From Amoeboaphelidium protococcarum (Eukaryota > Aphelidiomycota > Aphelidea), in NCBI GenBank assembly GCA_023515745.1, contig JALECJ010000003.1:774478-838477 (forward strand): DNA of 64,000 bases, read 5' to 3'. The notes beneath the pieces are model-generated. The model did not search any database, was not told the DNA's origin, and worked only from the letters and a program-made list of their open reading frames with translations. The stretch's first letter is position 1, and the number at the start of each line of letters is the position of its first letter. This document shows, one piece after another, positions 39,101 through 49,537 of this stretch. The position numbers were made by a program, and so were the translations under genes.

Positions 39101-40323
39101 GCTCGATGGGTTGGACCTACAGGGAATTAATGCTCTAAGGATCTCTCTTCTCGATTACGACTGTAGCGGATTACCATGGGCGCGGTCATATGCTTAATCT
39201 GGACTCGTGCTCCATTAATGGCTTATCTCACTGGAAGAGGATGCTCGAAAGGCAAAGGCCGCAACTCTAATCGGCGGGCTGTATCATGGTTGATTATACT
39301 ATGAGTGGCACCTGTATCTGCCAGGGCCATAACTCTAACATTATTGATAAGAATAGAGATCGATTAAGTGCTCAAAACCTTTTAATTACTAGATAGTCAC
39401 TCATCGTCCTCTTGTTATGGATATTCATCCTCGACCGCCGCCATCAGAGCTTCTCCGTCAGGGAATGCTTCGTAGTCATACGGCTCGGGATAATTGGCAC
39501 AGTCTACGTCTATCTCCAACACATTGACTTCAGGGCACTTGTGACCACTGAACCATGGCTGCTTGCAGTGAAAGCATGACTTGCTCGATGTGGATGTAAA
39601 AGTGGAAGTGGATTTAGCATCTTCCTTTTTCTACTCCTTTGGACCGGGTGCTGCATCAGAGCGCGGACGCTTCTAACTACGACATTCCTCAGTAGTGTGA
39701 TTACCATTTGGATGCATAGAACACTTAGTGCTCAGCTCCTTCTTCTCGGGCTTCGACTCTGGCTTGCGGGAATGGTTGCAAGATGAACAAGTCAACCACT
39801 TCTCACAACCGGGACAGGACAGTTTAATTGGGGGCACATCTGGCGGAATCCCATTGTATTCCAGAACCTTCTCGACCAACTTAAAGATAGTCGGCATCTT
39901 ATTCAAGTTGTCTTACGTCACCAGACGCTATACAGAAGGAGGAAGTTTGAAATAGAAGACCATCTTGAACATGTCGCCTTCGCTGGATACCTCATTCGAA
40001 TTAATTTCCAGTTGGTTTAATCCAGCGCTAAATCTCTACCAAAAGCTTCTTACAGTCTCCTTCTAACGGAACCGCACTCCCATTAACTGCTCAAAGGCCT
40101 CAGGATACCAGTATTTGCCAAGAAACAACGTGTAAAACTAATCCTTGACAACCTTTAAGCTGAAAGTCTCCAATTAAGGTAAGATCTATTGGTTAAACCA
40201 GCTAATAGCAGAGGAGACGTTCTCTAAATGACCTTGCGATGTCAGAGACATAACTGCTGAGACGCAGTCACCGTAAGAGAAAACGAGTAGACTAACACGT
40301 GTGATTGATCTGGTTCCAATCAT
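36196..40323 (-). CDS. Ty3/gypsy gag-pol polyprotein in one frame
   Basis: One open frame of 1,375 codons from ATG 40323 to TGA 36196-36198, with many TAA/TAG read as Gln; alternative gag starts exist (ATG 40256). Order: a gag capsid-like region; CxxC zinc motifs and a knuckle (CFHCKQPWFSGHKC) in the first 260 residues; aspartic protease DTGA at about 336; reverse transcriptase with YIDD at 687-690; RNase H TDAS near 835; and a DDE integrase with SDNGKEF near 1120 and NGLAERM soon after. A short chromodomain-like tail (YLVQLERHSS...GQWERL) closes it. The order RT-RNaseH-integrase is Ty3/gypsy (Metaviridae). No internal TGA was seen, so the element may be recently active. Confidence 0.9.
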
Positions 40324-40434
40324 TGAGAATCAAGGGGTCAACATGCGGGATTATTGCCATATTGAGCCGATATCAAGATATTAATGAAGACTGATTATTG
40401 ATTCTCTGAATAAGAATAGATTAGATCTCAATCA

Positions 40435-40784
40435 CTTTCAGCTAAAGATTGACACAGAGTATGGCGAAATGCTGCTAGAATGCCAGGGTAAATCTTACTC
40501 CACTATAGAGAACGTACGTGCTGCACTATCGCATGCATTTGCTGAGCGTTACACCTGTCTACTAGAACTTTAGCGACGTAATGCCAACGGACTCTTGGAC
40601 TTGTAATCTCATTTCTGTTCAGAAATAGAGGCGTTTTAATTTGATAAAAAGGTCTCAAAAGATTGCGATGCGTAAAGATGTCATCCTGGAGTCTGTCCAC
40701 CCCTTTACTTAATCTGATTTTAGCAATCTGTTTGATAGAAGTCACTCTGTTTTGCGAACTACTAGAAATCGCGCCAGATTTTCA
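40435..40784 (-). CDS. Short frame inside right arm, unknown
   Basis: The inverted copy of the 115-codon frame of the left arm, here lying between CRN copy 2 and gag-pol on the same strand as both. If it is translated, this is the copy in a position to be a leader or N-terminal gag segment. Unrecognised. Confidence 0.25.
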
Positions 40785-41122
40785 AGCAACTATCTGATCA
40801 ACGTGTGGTTCTCTCCTTCGCTAAGATGATGCTGTGGGCATCCAAATGTCGGATATTGAGTGGTTTCCACTATAGAAGATGCTTTAAAGAGCCAAACTGT
40901 ATAATATAGGTAGAATTCCCAAAGAAATATTTCGTGTTTGAACTGTTTCCGTGACGTAAATAGATCGCAATAATATATTTGATCTCATCTTATGCGCAAA
41001 TTTCTTGCGTTCTCTCTACCAAGAGGGTAAACATGATAAATTTACAGTAAGAACGATTCGCGCTATAATCTTACATTTTTTAACCGGCAACATTCCAGAA
41101 ACACCAGGTGTAGGATATTCTT

Positions 41123-42847
41123 TCATTCTGGATACGGAATCAGCATCGCATACTGATCAATATCATGAGGTGACTGCTTGGTAAAAGATTGGTAATTCAA
41201 AGGAGGGAGCAACCAGAACAGCTTGTTGCCATCCCCGAGCATAGCTAAATCCTCTTTGGCACCCCCTTTGATGTCATGCTTCTTTCCGACTGTCATTTGA
41301 AATGCACCGATTCCAGGGATCCAGGCATCGATTGCTGTATAGTTCTTCGATTTCGGCACATAGAGCTAATTTTGGGTCTGGTTGGGCATAACCTTATCTA
41401 CAACTATTTTACTCGACCAAGGTATTGTCAGATCCTTTTCATCAGGTTTGATTCTTTTGTTTCCATGTACCAACTGTCGGTACTTAAATTAACCACCTGC
41501 CTCCAGCAATTCAATAGCATGTGGCTCAAAAATATATCCACACAGCGCAGCAGTAAGACGATTTCCTTCGCAAGCGGCAATAAGTTCTCTCATTTTCAAC
41601 TTGGCTTCTTTCCCCTTCTCTCGAACAATTATATCCAGGGCCGTTTGAGATGCAAAGCACACAGACGAATTTGTGTACGGAGTAGTAGATGTGACGTGGA
41701 CCAGAAGATGAATAACTTTTGAGTGTTCCGAGATCTCAGAGTCAACGCCGATCATTTTTATGCAATCGTCCAATGAGCAGTTCGTACAAGCAGATTTAAG
41801 CATCACTGTCGGAGTTTTAGTCGTGACTTCCAATACGTGCCGAGGGATTCCACCAAGAATTTCATAGCGTTCACGCCATACATTTTCAGCATTAGCAAAA
41901 TACGGTGCAATAGCCTCCAGTTCAGCCTCGGACCACGTTGGCATGTAGTACACTTGAGGTACAGGAGGTTTTTGGAAATCGTTCACCAATTCTCGTCGAG
42001 GGGAGGTCGACAAGATGAATTTACACAGTTCAAATGGAAAATAGCCAAGATCAGCTTCTTTTTTTAATTTTGCATCAAATAAGCACCAGAGCGTATCGTT
42101 CCAAAACGAAGCATCATTCTCGAGAGGCAGAAGTCCACGGGCAAGACTATAAACACCTCCTTTTCCATCAAAGTAAATGCTGAACGGATGATAAATGAAG
42201 AGAACTCGCTCGCCTTCCCTGGCCAATATCCATAAAAGATAAACAAGGAAGAGCGACTTGCCAATGCCAGGAGTACCAGTAATAATTGCCTTGTTGATGC
42301 CAGGATAGATACTTGATGCTATTGTACGATAGCTTTCGCGTATAAACAGATTCTCTAAAGAAGTGGACGGAATAGTATGTCCAAACGAAATCCATCCATC
42401 AGATTCCGTAGCCTTGTAAATACTCTTGAAAAATGGGAAGTCACAAGGTGGAAATGACGAAGACTGGATTTGGGATGGCAGGATAGGCAACGGGACGACG
42501 ACAACGAGGGCTTCTTTCTTCGACTTTCCCAGACCATCGATGGAAAAGTCTTCTTCTAACGGCACTTCCTTGCCATCATCAACTGCAGCGTTTCTCTTGT
42601 CAAAAGCAGCTTTGTTCTTGTAGACGAGTAGAGTACTGGATGGAATGTCTTTGAGGTAGTTCGGCTTGTCATACTTGAGTTGAACAGCTTCACGAAAATG
42701 GTCAACGACAGGAACAACAAGGGAAGAGCGTAAAACGCTGGTAACAGATGAGTCTCTGTATGGCTCCCCAGTAACAGAGTCCAAGAGCATAAACCAAACA
42801 AGAGGAGAAGGCATAGATTGCTGTTGTTGCTGAAAATTAGATGACAT
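41123..42847 (-). CDS. Crinkler (CRN) family protein, copy 2
   Basis: A frame of 574 codons from ATG 42847 to TGA 41123-41125, on the same strand as gag-pol and upstream of it. The architecture is that of copy 1: ubiquitin-like header ending in ALVVVVP, P-loop GTPGIGKS and a nuclease-like C-terminal end. Outside the header, only a few differences from copy 1 are visible (for example Lys for Arg after VTT). Within residues of about 20-65 the two copies are clearly different sequences of the same domain, with copy 2 four residues longer. It appears intact. Confidence 0.85.
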
Positions 42848-42926
42848 TTGTATTTACTTTCTGATTTGGTTGAAAGGAAAAAGGATAAATTTTCTAATTA
42901 GGCCGGCAGTTCCGCGCGCGCACCCG

Positions 42927-42948
42927 CAGTGCCAACTCGCTGGCACTG
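42927..42948. repeat. Outer hairpin, right arm
   Basis: The counterpart of the left hairpin, one base shorter, with an 8-base stem (CAGTGCCA/TGGCACTG) around a 6-base loop. GTGC follows immediately outside. Confidence 0.75.
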
Positions 42949-44493
42949 GTGCTAACCCATATTCGAATGACACCAGCCAAGCTATTAAGTGGAAAATTAT
43001 ATACTATATTGCGTTACGCGTCACTGGATGATGACTGGGTTCTATTGGAGTAAAGCTTTATACAAAAAGCAATTTATAACATCTTTTTGCTTTAGTGAAA
43101 TACTTTAATTTGATTCCCTTATAGTGCTACACGAAACCCTGTTTACGTCTTATTCGCAGCTTTCTATAGTAGTCACTAATTCGGTACCATCCGTTCAGGT
43201 ACGTAGCGCAAGACGAGAAAATTCAAAATTTGACCTGGACCAACGAAAAAATATTGTGTATTAAATGTTGATTTTAGTATATTTGTGCCAAATAAGTAAG
43301 ACAAACAACGCAAAATGCTGCTTTTATGTCTTTTCGAATAGCATTTGACCCGGACCTGGCCCGGATGCGGTCCTTCGACGCTCCGTCCCTGCATCCGTTG
43401 ATTCAAACTCTTATATAGCAAAATCCACAGAGAATTTGCAGTCTCTAATCATGTCTTTACAAAGCACACGTTGCTACTTCCGACCGGTTGAATTTCAACA
43501 CCTTCTTCTTACGTAGCTTGTCAGAGTTTTACCTAGTGAGACATGGAAAGATAGCCGAGTAAGTTTACCGCTTCAAAGCGCTCATAGTCTGCAAAGTAAA
43601 AACTAGCCAGATCTTAGCAGCATCTGACGCATAGCTTCGTGAGAGGAGCGTGAACAACCATTTCAATTGATTCACAAATTACGCTAAGCCTTAGACGCGC
43701 AAATATTAGGTGGTAGCAGAGACAAAACTGAACTTGATTGAGAAAGCGGCGATATTTCCTTCACACTACACTAACAGATAGAAATTTGACTCTTTAAAAA
43801 CCTTATGCTAATATCAGCTCCTTCGCCCATATTGAGCTACTTAATCACATGAAACGCCCATCGATTCCTCATAAGTAATCATTGTAAGCAATTAGTAATA
43901 CCGCCAGGAAGAACCTTCGAAACAAGACAAGCACCATAATACTACATTGTGATTTTGCTATGCGAACCTACTAGCATCAGAATAACCCGCTCTCTTCAAT
44001 CATCTTCGGCTCAGTTGGGTGAACAGTTTGCAATCTACTAGCAAGCCAGCACATGAATAGGTACCAAGTTACCAATTTCCTAACTAGTTCATATATGCGG
44101 CATCACTCCGTTGGAGTCTATACGAGTAAGAGATTTTTGCACAGCAGTGACCGCGTTTGTTTTCATCGCTAGGCCAAATTATACTTCTACTTAGCAATAA
44201 CAACCAGTGGCGCACTTTAACATACCAAACATTGTTCTTATACGTTGACTGATCTCATTAACCTTTACACGATTACTTTGCGAAACATCGGTTTGTTAAT
44301 GGCAACGAAGATGCGACGCGCGAAATATGTTTCGGTTGAACGCGAAACACATGCTGAATATGGAATCGAAGTATCAAGTTGCTGTTTCAACTTTACGCGT
44401 TAATTTTATCCATCTTGCATATACATTGGAACGGTCAACTTGAACACTTCTATTTCAATTCTATAGACAGTACATCATAGGACATTTATCATA
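42949..44493. other. Gene-poor flank of the mobile unit
   Basis: About 1.5 kb with no recognised gene. A GC-richer stretch near 43200-43400 contains repeated GACCTGG/GGCCCGGATGCGG-type words and may be a remnant of another repeat. A short possible first exon with a GTAAGT donor lies at 43451-43558, but no continuation was found. Confidence 0.4.
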
Positions 44494-45558
44494 ATGTTTT
44501 CAAGAAAGATTAAAGTCAATGCTGCTGGCAGTGTAATGGCCCCGCCCACCGCTGTTGACTAAGCAGAAAAGTATCGCATTGAATTGAGAAAGTAGATTGA
44601 CGCCTAAAAGTTGAAGATTGCCTCAAGAGGTGGTAGTCGTAAGAGGGCTCTTTTCATCGGTATAAATTATCCTGGCACATTGTACGAACTAAGAGGTATT
44701 CTCCGTCATGCAAACTCATAACCGCAATAACACTTATTCTTATAATTTCTTGTAGGTTGCATTCCAGATGCCTACAATCTGGTGGAATTCATAGTTCCCA
44801 CGTACGGTTTCTACGACATTAAAATGATGACGGACGAGCCGAAGAACGCGGGAACTTCAAATTATCCGTCGCGTTAGAACTTGATCAATGCTATGAAATG
44901 GCTTGTTGAAGGCGCATAGCCCGGTGATAGTTTATTCCTCAGCTACTCTGGTCATGGTGGGTACAAGCAAGATTTGAATGGAGATGAAGTAGAGGGATTT
45001 GATGAGACCATTTACCCGGCTGATCACCTGACACAAGGCCCCATCGTTGACGACGATATTCATCAGTTGCTGGTTTCTCCTCTTGCTAAAGGTGTAAAAC
45101 TCACCGTTCTCTTTGATAGCTGCCATTCAGGTACGGTCATGGACTTAAACTTCATGTATGACTACCAGGGAAATTCTCTGGTACAACCTGTGCCATAAAA
45201 CTCCATCTTTGATAGACTGTTTAAAAATGTTGGCAAGATGGTTGCGCAGCAGAGCGACGGTAAAATAGAGTCCACGGCTCTGAAGAGACAGTTTCCTCCA
45301 TAAAATTACACAGATGCTGACGTGATTTGCTTCAGTTCCTGTAAAGATGATGAGCTGTGTATAGATTAGTGTACCTCCGAGGGATGTTTTGGTGTAATGA
45401 CCAACTATTTCCTCTAGGTGTTACGCGCCAATCCGAGAATATCATACTACCAGCTACTGAACGAGATACGTTAAAAACTGCTGGACAACTAGTACACGTA
45501 AACACCATGCTTGTCGTCAGGGCGTGATATGGACATGTCACTTCCATTCAATATTTGA
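44494..45558 (+). CDS. Type I metacaspase
   Basis: Exon 1 44494-44695 and exon 2 44756-45558 (60-base intron) encode 334 codons. Metacaspases are Arg/Lys-specific cysteine proteases of protists, fungi and plants, acting in stress responses and cell death. The catalytic His is in SYSGHGG at about residue 134, and the catalytic Cys in DSCHSG at about 190. A calcium-binding acidic region and the p10 part follow. The prodomain is short (about 50 residues) and lacks the Pro/Gln repeats or zinc finger often seen in type I enzymes. Several Gln are TAA/TAG. Confidence 0.93.
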
Positions 45559-46510
45559 CAATTTTGATTACCAAATTTTGTGTATAAATATCATGTAATC
45601 ACATGGATTATCAAGAGACAAAATACAACTTTCATTGAGATTACTTTTGACTTTCACGCGTCATCATTTCAGTTGCAATCTCTACTCTTCTCTTAAACTC
45701 AGTTCTCTCAGCCAGTTCATCCCATTTCTTTTACTTCATCTACCTCAGATGTTTCGGCTTAATTCGCCAAGTCTGACGTCTTTACAGCAGTGGCAGCTGT
45801 GCTTGCGAGCACTAGTTCTTGAACATTCTATACGCAGCGTTCACGTTGTTACCCATCACGGTCTGTTCTAATCCGCCTAGAGACACATCCTACGCGTCAT
45901 CACGCATTCGTCGCATAGATTACCTACCAGCAAAACGCTAGAAATATTTGATTAATATCTACATACTTTAAAATAATGATGGCTCTATCTGAGAAATGTA
46001 AACTTGTGTGATTTCAGATAAAATTATAGAAAGGAAAACAGTGCGAAGATATCAAAAGCGGTAAACATTATACAGTAAAAATCACGTATCATTCTAAAAG
46101 ACATCGACTCTACTACGCGTCAATCTATAATTCTGATGATGAACTTGTTTACAACTGCACTTTATTCTGATGAAGGACCACTGGCCAATTTTACGGCCAC
46201 ATTTGGTATTATTGCACAATAAATTCCCTTCCATCGCGCCATTGTCTGTATTACAATTCGACTATCGGAGTCCCCATTCATCGTTCATGTAGAGCTCAGT
46301 GCAGCCTGGATTATCTTGAGATAAATCTTCTTCATTAGCAACTATTGATCTACATGACGCGCATCGGATTATCATGATATTAGCAGAATCGCGCGGTGAT
46401 AAAGTTTGATTGAACTACGACTAAGCAAGCGATAAAGGCGATTAATTGAGTAGATGATCAAAACACAACAGAGAGATAAAGAGAGAATAGGATCAATAAG
46501 TTTGTATTGT
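45559..46510. other. Intergenic between convergent genes
   Basis: About 950 bases between the metacaspase and INTS3 stop codons. A frame of 78 codons from ATG 45750 to TGA exists on the plus strand, but nothing in it resembles a known protein and its length is within chance. No RNA gene is recognised. Confidence 0.4.
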
Positions 46511-47962
46511 TCATTCAGTGAACATTTCTCGAGCTTATTACTTCACAAGTACATTAATTTCAGGACATTCTAGCAGTGGATCAATATCAGAGATTACGCC
46601 CTTCTACAAACACAAATGCATACCAGATTTGATCCGCTATCGCAAAGTTCTATTGAAAGGTTTCTGATTCCCAATGATCCACGCCTGTGACATCTAATCC
46701 AAAAACTCCACCATCCACGCGGATATGTGTGAATACTTCTCTACAGATCTCATCATGTACAAAACAGGCGGTTCAATGTTCATAATACTATCAGCTTGTG
46801 GATTAAAACACACCCAATCCAAATTGAGTGCCATCTTTACATGCCTAGACACCAGCTTGGACTTCGTGTATTAAAGCAGCTTGCCAATGACAGCAAATCG
46901 CGGAATAACAGGAGACTGTAGCAGAGCATTTGATGGATGAAAGCAGCATACAATGTACCGGATCAAATCTATAATCAAGCCATCATTGGGCATCTGAGAG
47001 AAGTATTTATCATTTAGCCACTCAAAGTACACGTCATCATGAATGCCAACGATAACTTTCTCCATGATAAAGCGAATATGAGATTCAAGCTGATAAGGTA
47101 CGCATCCACTGAGAATATTCACCGAGCATGGAGTGTTTAATAAATCTTCAATACCAAGGTATCCTTAAGCTTTAAAAGTCCCCTCTACAATCTATTGATA
47201 GACTTCCTGTATGGATGGAATGGTAGACAACTCCCACAGTGCCCGCACTAAATCACGACCGGCCATCTTGCATGATGAAAAGTTCTATCGCAACTGACCA
47301 ACACAATATTCAACTAATAGATTTCTTTGAACCAGATCATCCTACAGATATGAAATTTGACGTAGAAATGTATACACAGCCTACGCGGCAATTGCAGGAT
47401 TAGATTGCACCATGCTTGGATGATCACGCAGAATGGATAGAATAAAAGCGATCAACTCATTCGCATTAGATCTTAGAGATGTCCCATTGACATTCTTTAA
47501 TAAATTCAGTAAAAGACTATTGACATTATACGCCTTCTTTTCGACCAGAAATCTCACTAGGATGTGCAATAATCCGCGAGAATTTTACAACAACTTCCAA
47601 TACAATTGACCAGTGAAAGAGTTGAGCTATTTCACCAAATGTTCATAATTATCTTTGACGCACAATTAAATTACTTGCATGTACTAATCCTCCAATTGGG
47701 CATCAGTTAACATTCCATACAGAATACCGTTCATAACCTCAGAGTGTCTAGACGCGTCTTGCACCACATTCGAAAGTAATTACTGAATCTGCATGGCACT
47801 CTATCCATTCACCAAAGCATTTAATTTCTGATAATCGCGCTCCAATTCCTACAAAATATTACGTTTAAGCTATTTGAAATATTTACACTCACATCTTACC
47901 TGATCTAAAGCATTCCGCTCCTGAAATTAATCATACGCTAATATTTAACTTGCAAACACCAT
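46511..47962 (-). CDS. INTS3: Integrator complex subunit 3, short form
   Basis: Exon 1 47900-47962 and exon 2 46511-47848 (51-base intron) encode 466 codons. INTS3 belongs to Integrator, which processes snRNA 3' ends and terminates transcription, and to the SOSS DNA-repair complex. The match is to the N-terminal helical repeat region: blocks AGRDLVRALWELSTIPSIQ, DLIRYIVCCFHPSN and NLDWVCFNPQADSIMNIEPP appear in order. The protein stops after that domain, so it is about half the length of animal INTS3, which has a long C-terminal region. It may be a genuinely shorter version. Integrator is missing from well-known model fungi. Confidence 0.85.
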
Positions 47963-48101
47963 TCTTTATAGTTGATCTGTAAATCACTGATTGTGCCCAA
48001 AGTAGAAAGAATTCGGCGCGTTTCAGCGACGTTTACCGCAGATCAGAAGACTTTTCAGTGAGAGAGAATCCTTCAGTAATAGGTGTAAGACTGCCGTTAA
48101 A

Positions 48102-49348
48102 ATGATTGAAGAAATTTGGTTCACGGAATTCCATCTGGTGTAAGGTAAGCATGAGCATCTAATTGTTTACTAGAAACATTTGTATTTTAAAATTTAATTG
48201 TAGGACCTCAGATTGCATTGAGCACGGAGGGACGACTGACTGCGGATGGTAGACGAGCTGCTGTATTCGACCTGGTGTCTGATTAGTTGATACCGAAGCA
48301 CGAGCTGACAAGACGCGACTGTGTGGCTAGAACAGAGTAGTATACTATTGTGGGATATCCTATGCTCATTCAAGATTCCAAGTATGAACGAAATTCCATG
48401 TTATTTAATCTGTGTCTCGTGCTGGATGGCGAAGATTAATGCAGGTGGCTCTTAAAGTTGGAAGCATACATATTTGCGGCACGTCGCATTGCCCACTATT
48501 TGGAATACTTGGAGCAGAATTCTGGATTTATATTTAATTTATCATCAGAAATTTAGTAAAAATAGCTACAGCAATTTATGTATTATATACAGTAATAGCT
48601 TAATGAAGGCGGGGAGTTGATTTGTCAATTGGATGATTCTATACCGTTGACTATTTAAATCCCATCCTACATGCTAAATAGTAGTGTTGATGAAGATGTA
48701 GCATTGATATCAGATCAGAAAATTCAAGTTCACCAAGTTCCAGTTTTGATGGAAATTATAAATTATGAAGACGATGATTATGGTGGTGGATTGGATTAAT
48801 AAGCATAATAGCATTTGGTAATGGATGAGTTTGTTGATCTGACTGTTCAACGCGTCATCCCTCTCATAGATGGAGTGTTAAGTATTTCACAGATCGCAAA
48901 GAAGTGTGGCATTCAAGTCGAACTGGTGGAATTGTGTATAAAGCATTTTGTCTCGATGGGTCTCGTTAAATTGATTGAACCGTGTGGTGTAAGCAAAACT
49001 CAACTCTACCTGGTGTCTAAGTCGGTGCTGTAAGATTAGAATATATTGTCTAATTGTTTGAAGTTCAGCTTACCACAGCATACCGCGGATGAAGATGATA
49101 ATACAACGCGCGATACTTTAGTGACTATAGAAGATGTCTCTGCTATATTCAGATCGTTCGCTGGCGGTAAGAGTATTGAGGTTGTGTCTAAAGAACACCA
49201 CGAGCTTGTCAGACATCTAGACTTGAGGAGATTGTTATCCTTTGCACAGTTAAATGGAATTCTCGCTGCAGTCCAGAGGGATGACAAGTCTAATGCTAAC
49301 GCGAAAGTTACAGGCACTTCCTCTAGGTAATATCCTCCTTCCTACTGA
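48102..49348 (+). CDS. NPRL2: GATOR1 subunit NPRL2
   Basis: Exon 1 48102-48144 and exon 2 48204-49348 (59-base intron, within a Gly codon) give 395 codons. NPRL2 with NPRL3 and DEPDC5 forms GATOR1, which restrains TORC1 when amino acids are low. The opening EEIWFTEFHLVQGPQI, the longin-type start and NSMLFNLCLVLD are family landmarks, followed by the winged-helix region near LIDGVLSISQIAKKC. Catalytic residues cannot be assigned by eye. A Gln/Asp-rich insert encoded partly by TAA/TAG lies near residue 225. Confidence 0.9.
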
Positions 49349-49537
49349 ACTTGAATTCACTGTCTATAAAAGCTAGGTGCTTTACTACTGTATAGTTTTA
49401 TTTTTTTATTTGCTCTATATAAAGCCAGTGAGTTTCGTCCCATTTACGGGAAGAGACAGTTGACAGAACTGTTTTGTTTCCAGTTGATCAAAGCTCACTC
49501 AAAAGTATTAACTTCTTTGATGTTATAAGAGATAATA

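Larger units (their letters stand above)
33430..42948. mobile_element. 9.5-kb inverted-repeat unit: CRN genes flanking a Ty3/gypsy gag-pol
   Basis: Two arms in opposite orientation (33430-36130 and 40237-42948) enclose a 4.1-kb core (36131-40236). Each arm carries one complete CRN gene reading inward. The core holds a complete gypsy-type gag-pol frame on the minus strand that starts inside the right arm. The outer edge of each arm is a GC-rich hairpin, and the four bases GTGC sit directly outside both edges (33426-33429 and 42949-42952), compatible with a 4-base target duplication. Ordinary gypsy elements have direct LTRs, and no direct LTR pair is seen here. Alternatives are a palindromic rearrangement of a retroelement that had captured a CRN gene, or an assembly artefact. 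Confidence 0.8.
40237..42948 (-). repeat. Right inverted arm
   Basis: The inverted copy of the left arm, eleven bases longer. The difference is explained by the longer header block of its CRN gene (12 bases more) and one missing base in the outer hairpin. Its inner 87 bases contain the start of the gag-pol frame. Confidence 0.88.

Noticed and set aside
33430-42948. Interpretation as a DIRS-type retroelement because of inverted terminal repeats
   Set aside because: DIRS elements use a tyrosine recombinase; this one has a clear DDE integrase after RNase H, as in Ty3/gypsy.
33430-42948. Interpretation of the arms as ordinary LTRs
   Set aside because: The arms are in inverted, not direct, orientation, and the right arm contains the gag start codon.
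43176-43421. Minus-strand frame of 81 codons in the right flank of the mobile unit
   Set aside because: It overlaps GC-rich repeated words and has no recognisable protein features; more likely a repeat remnant than a gene.
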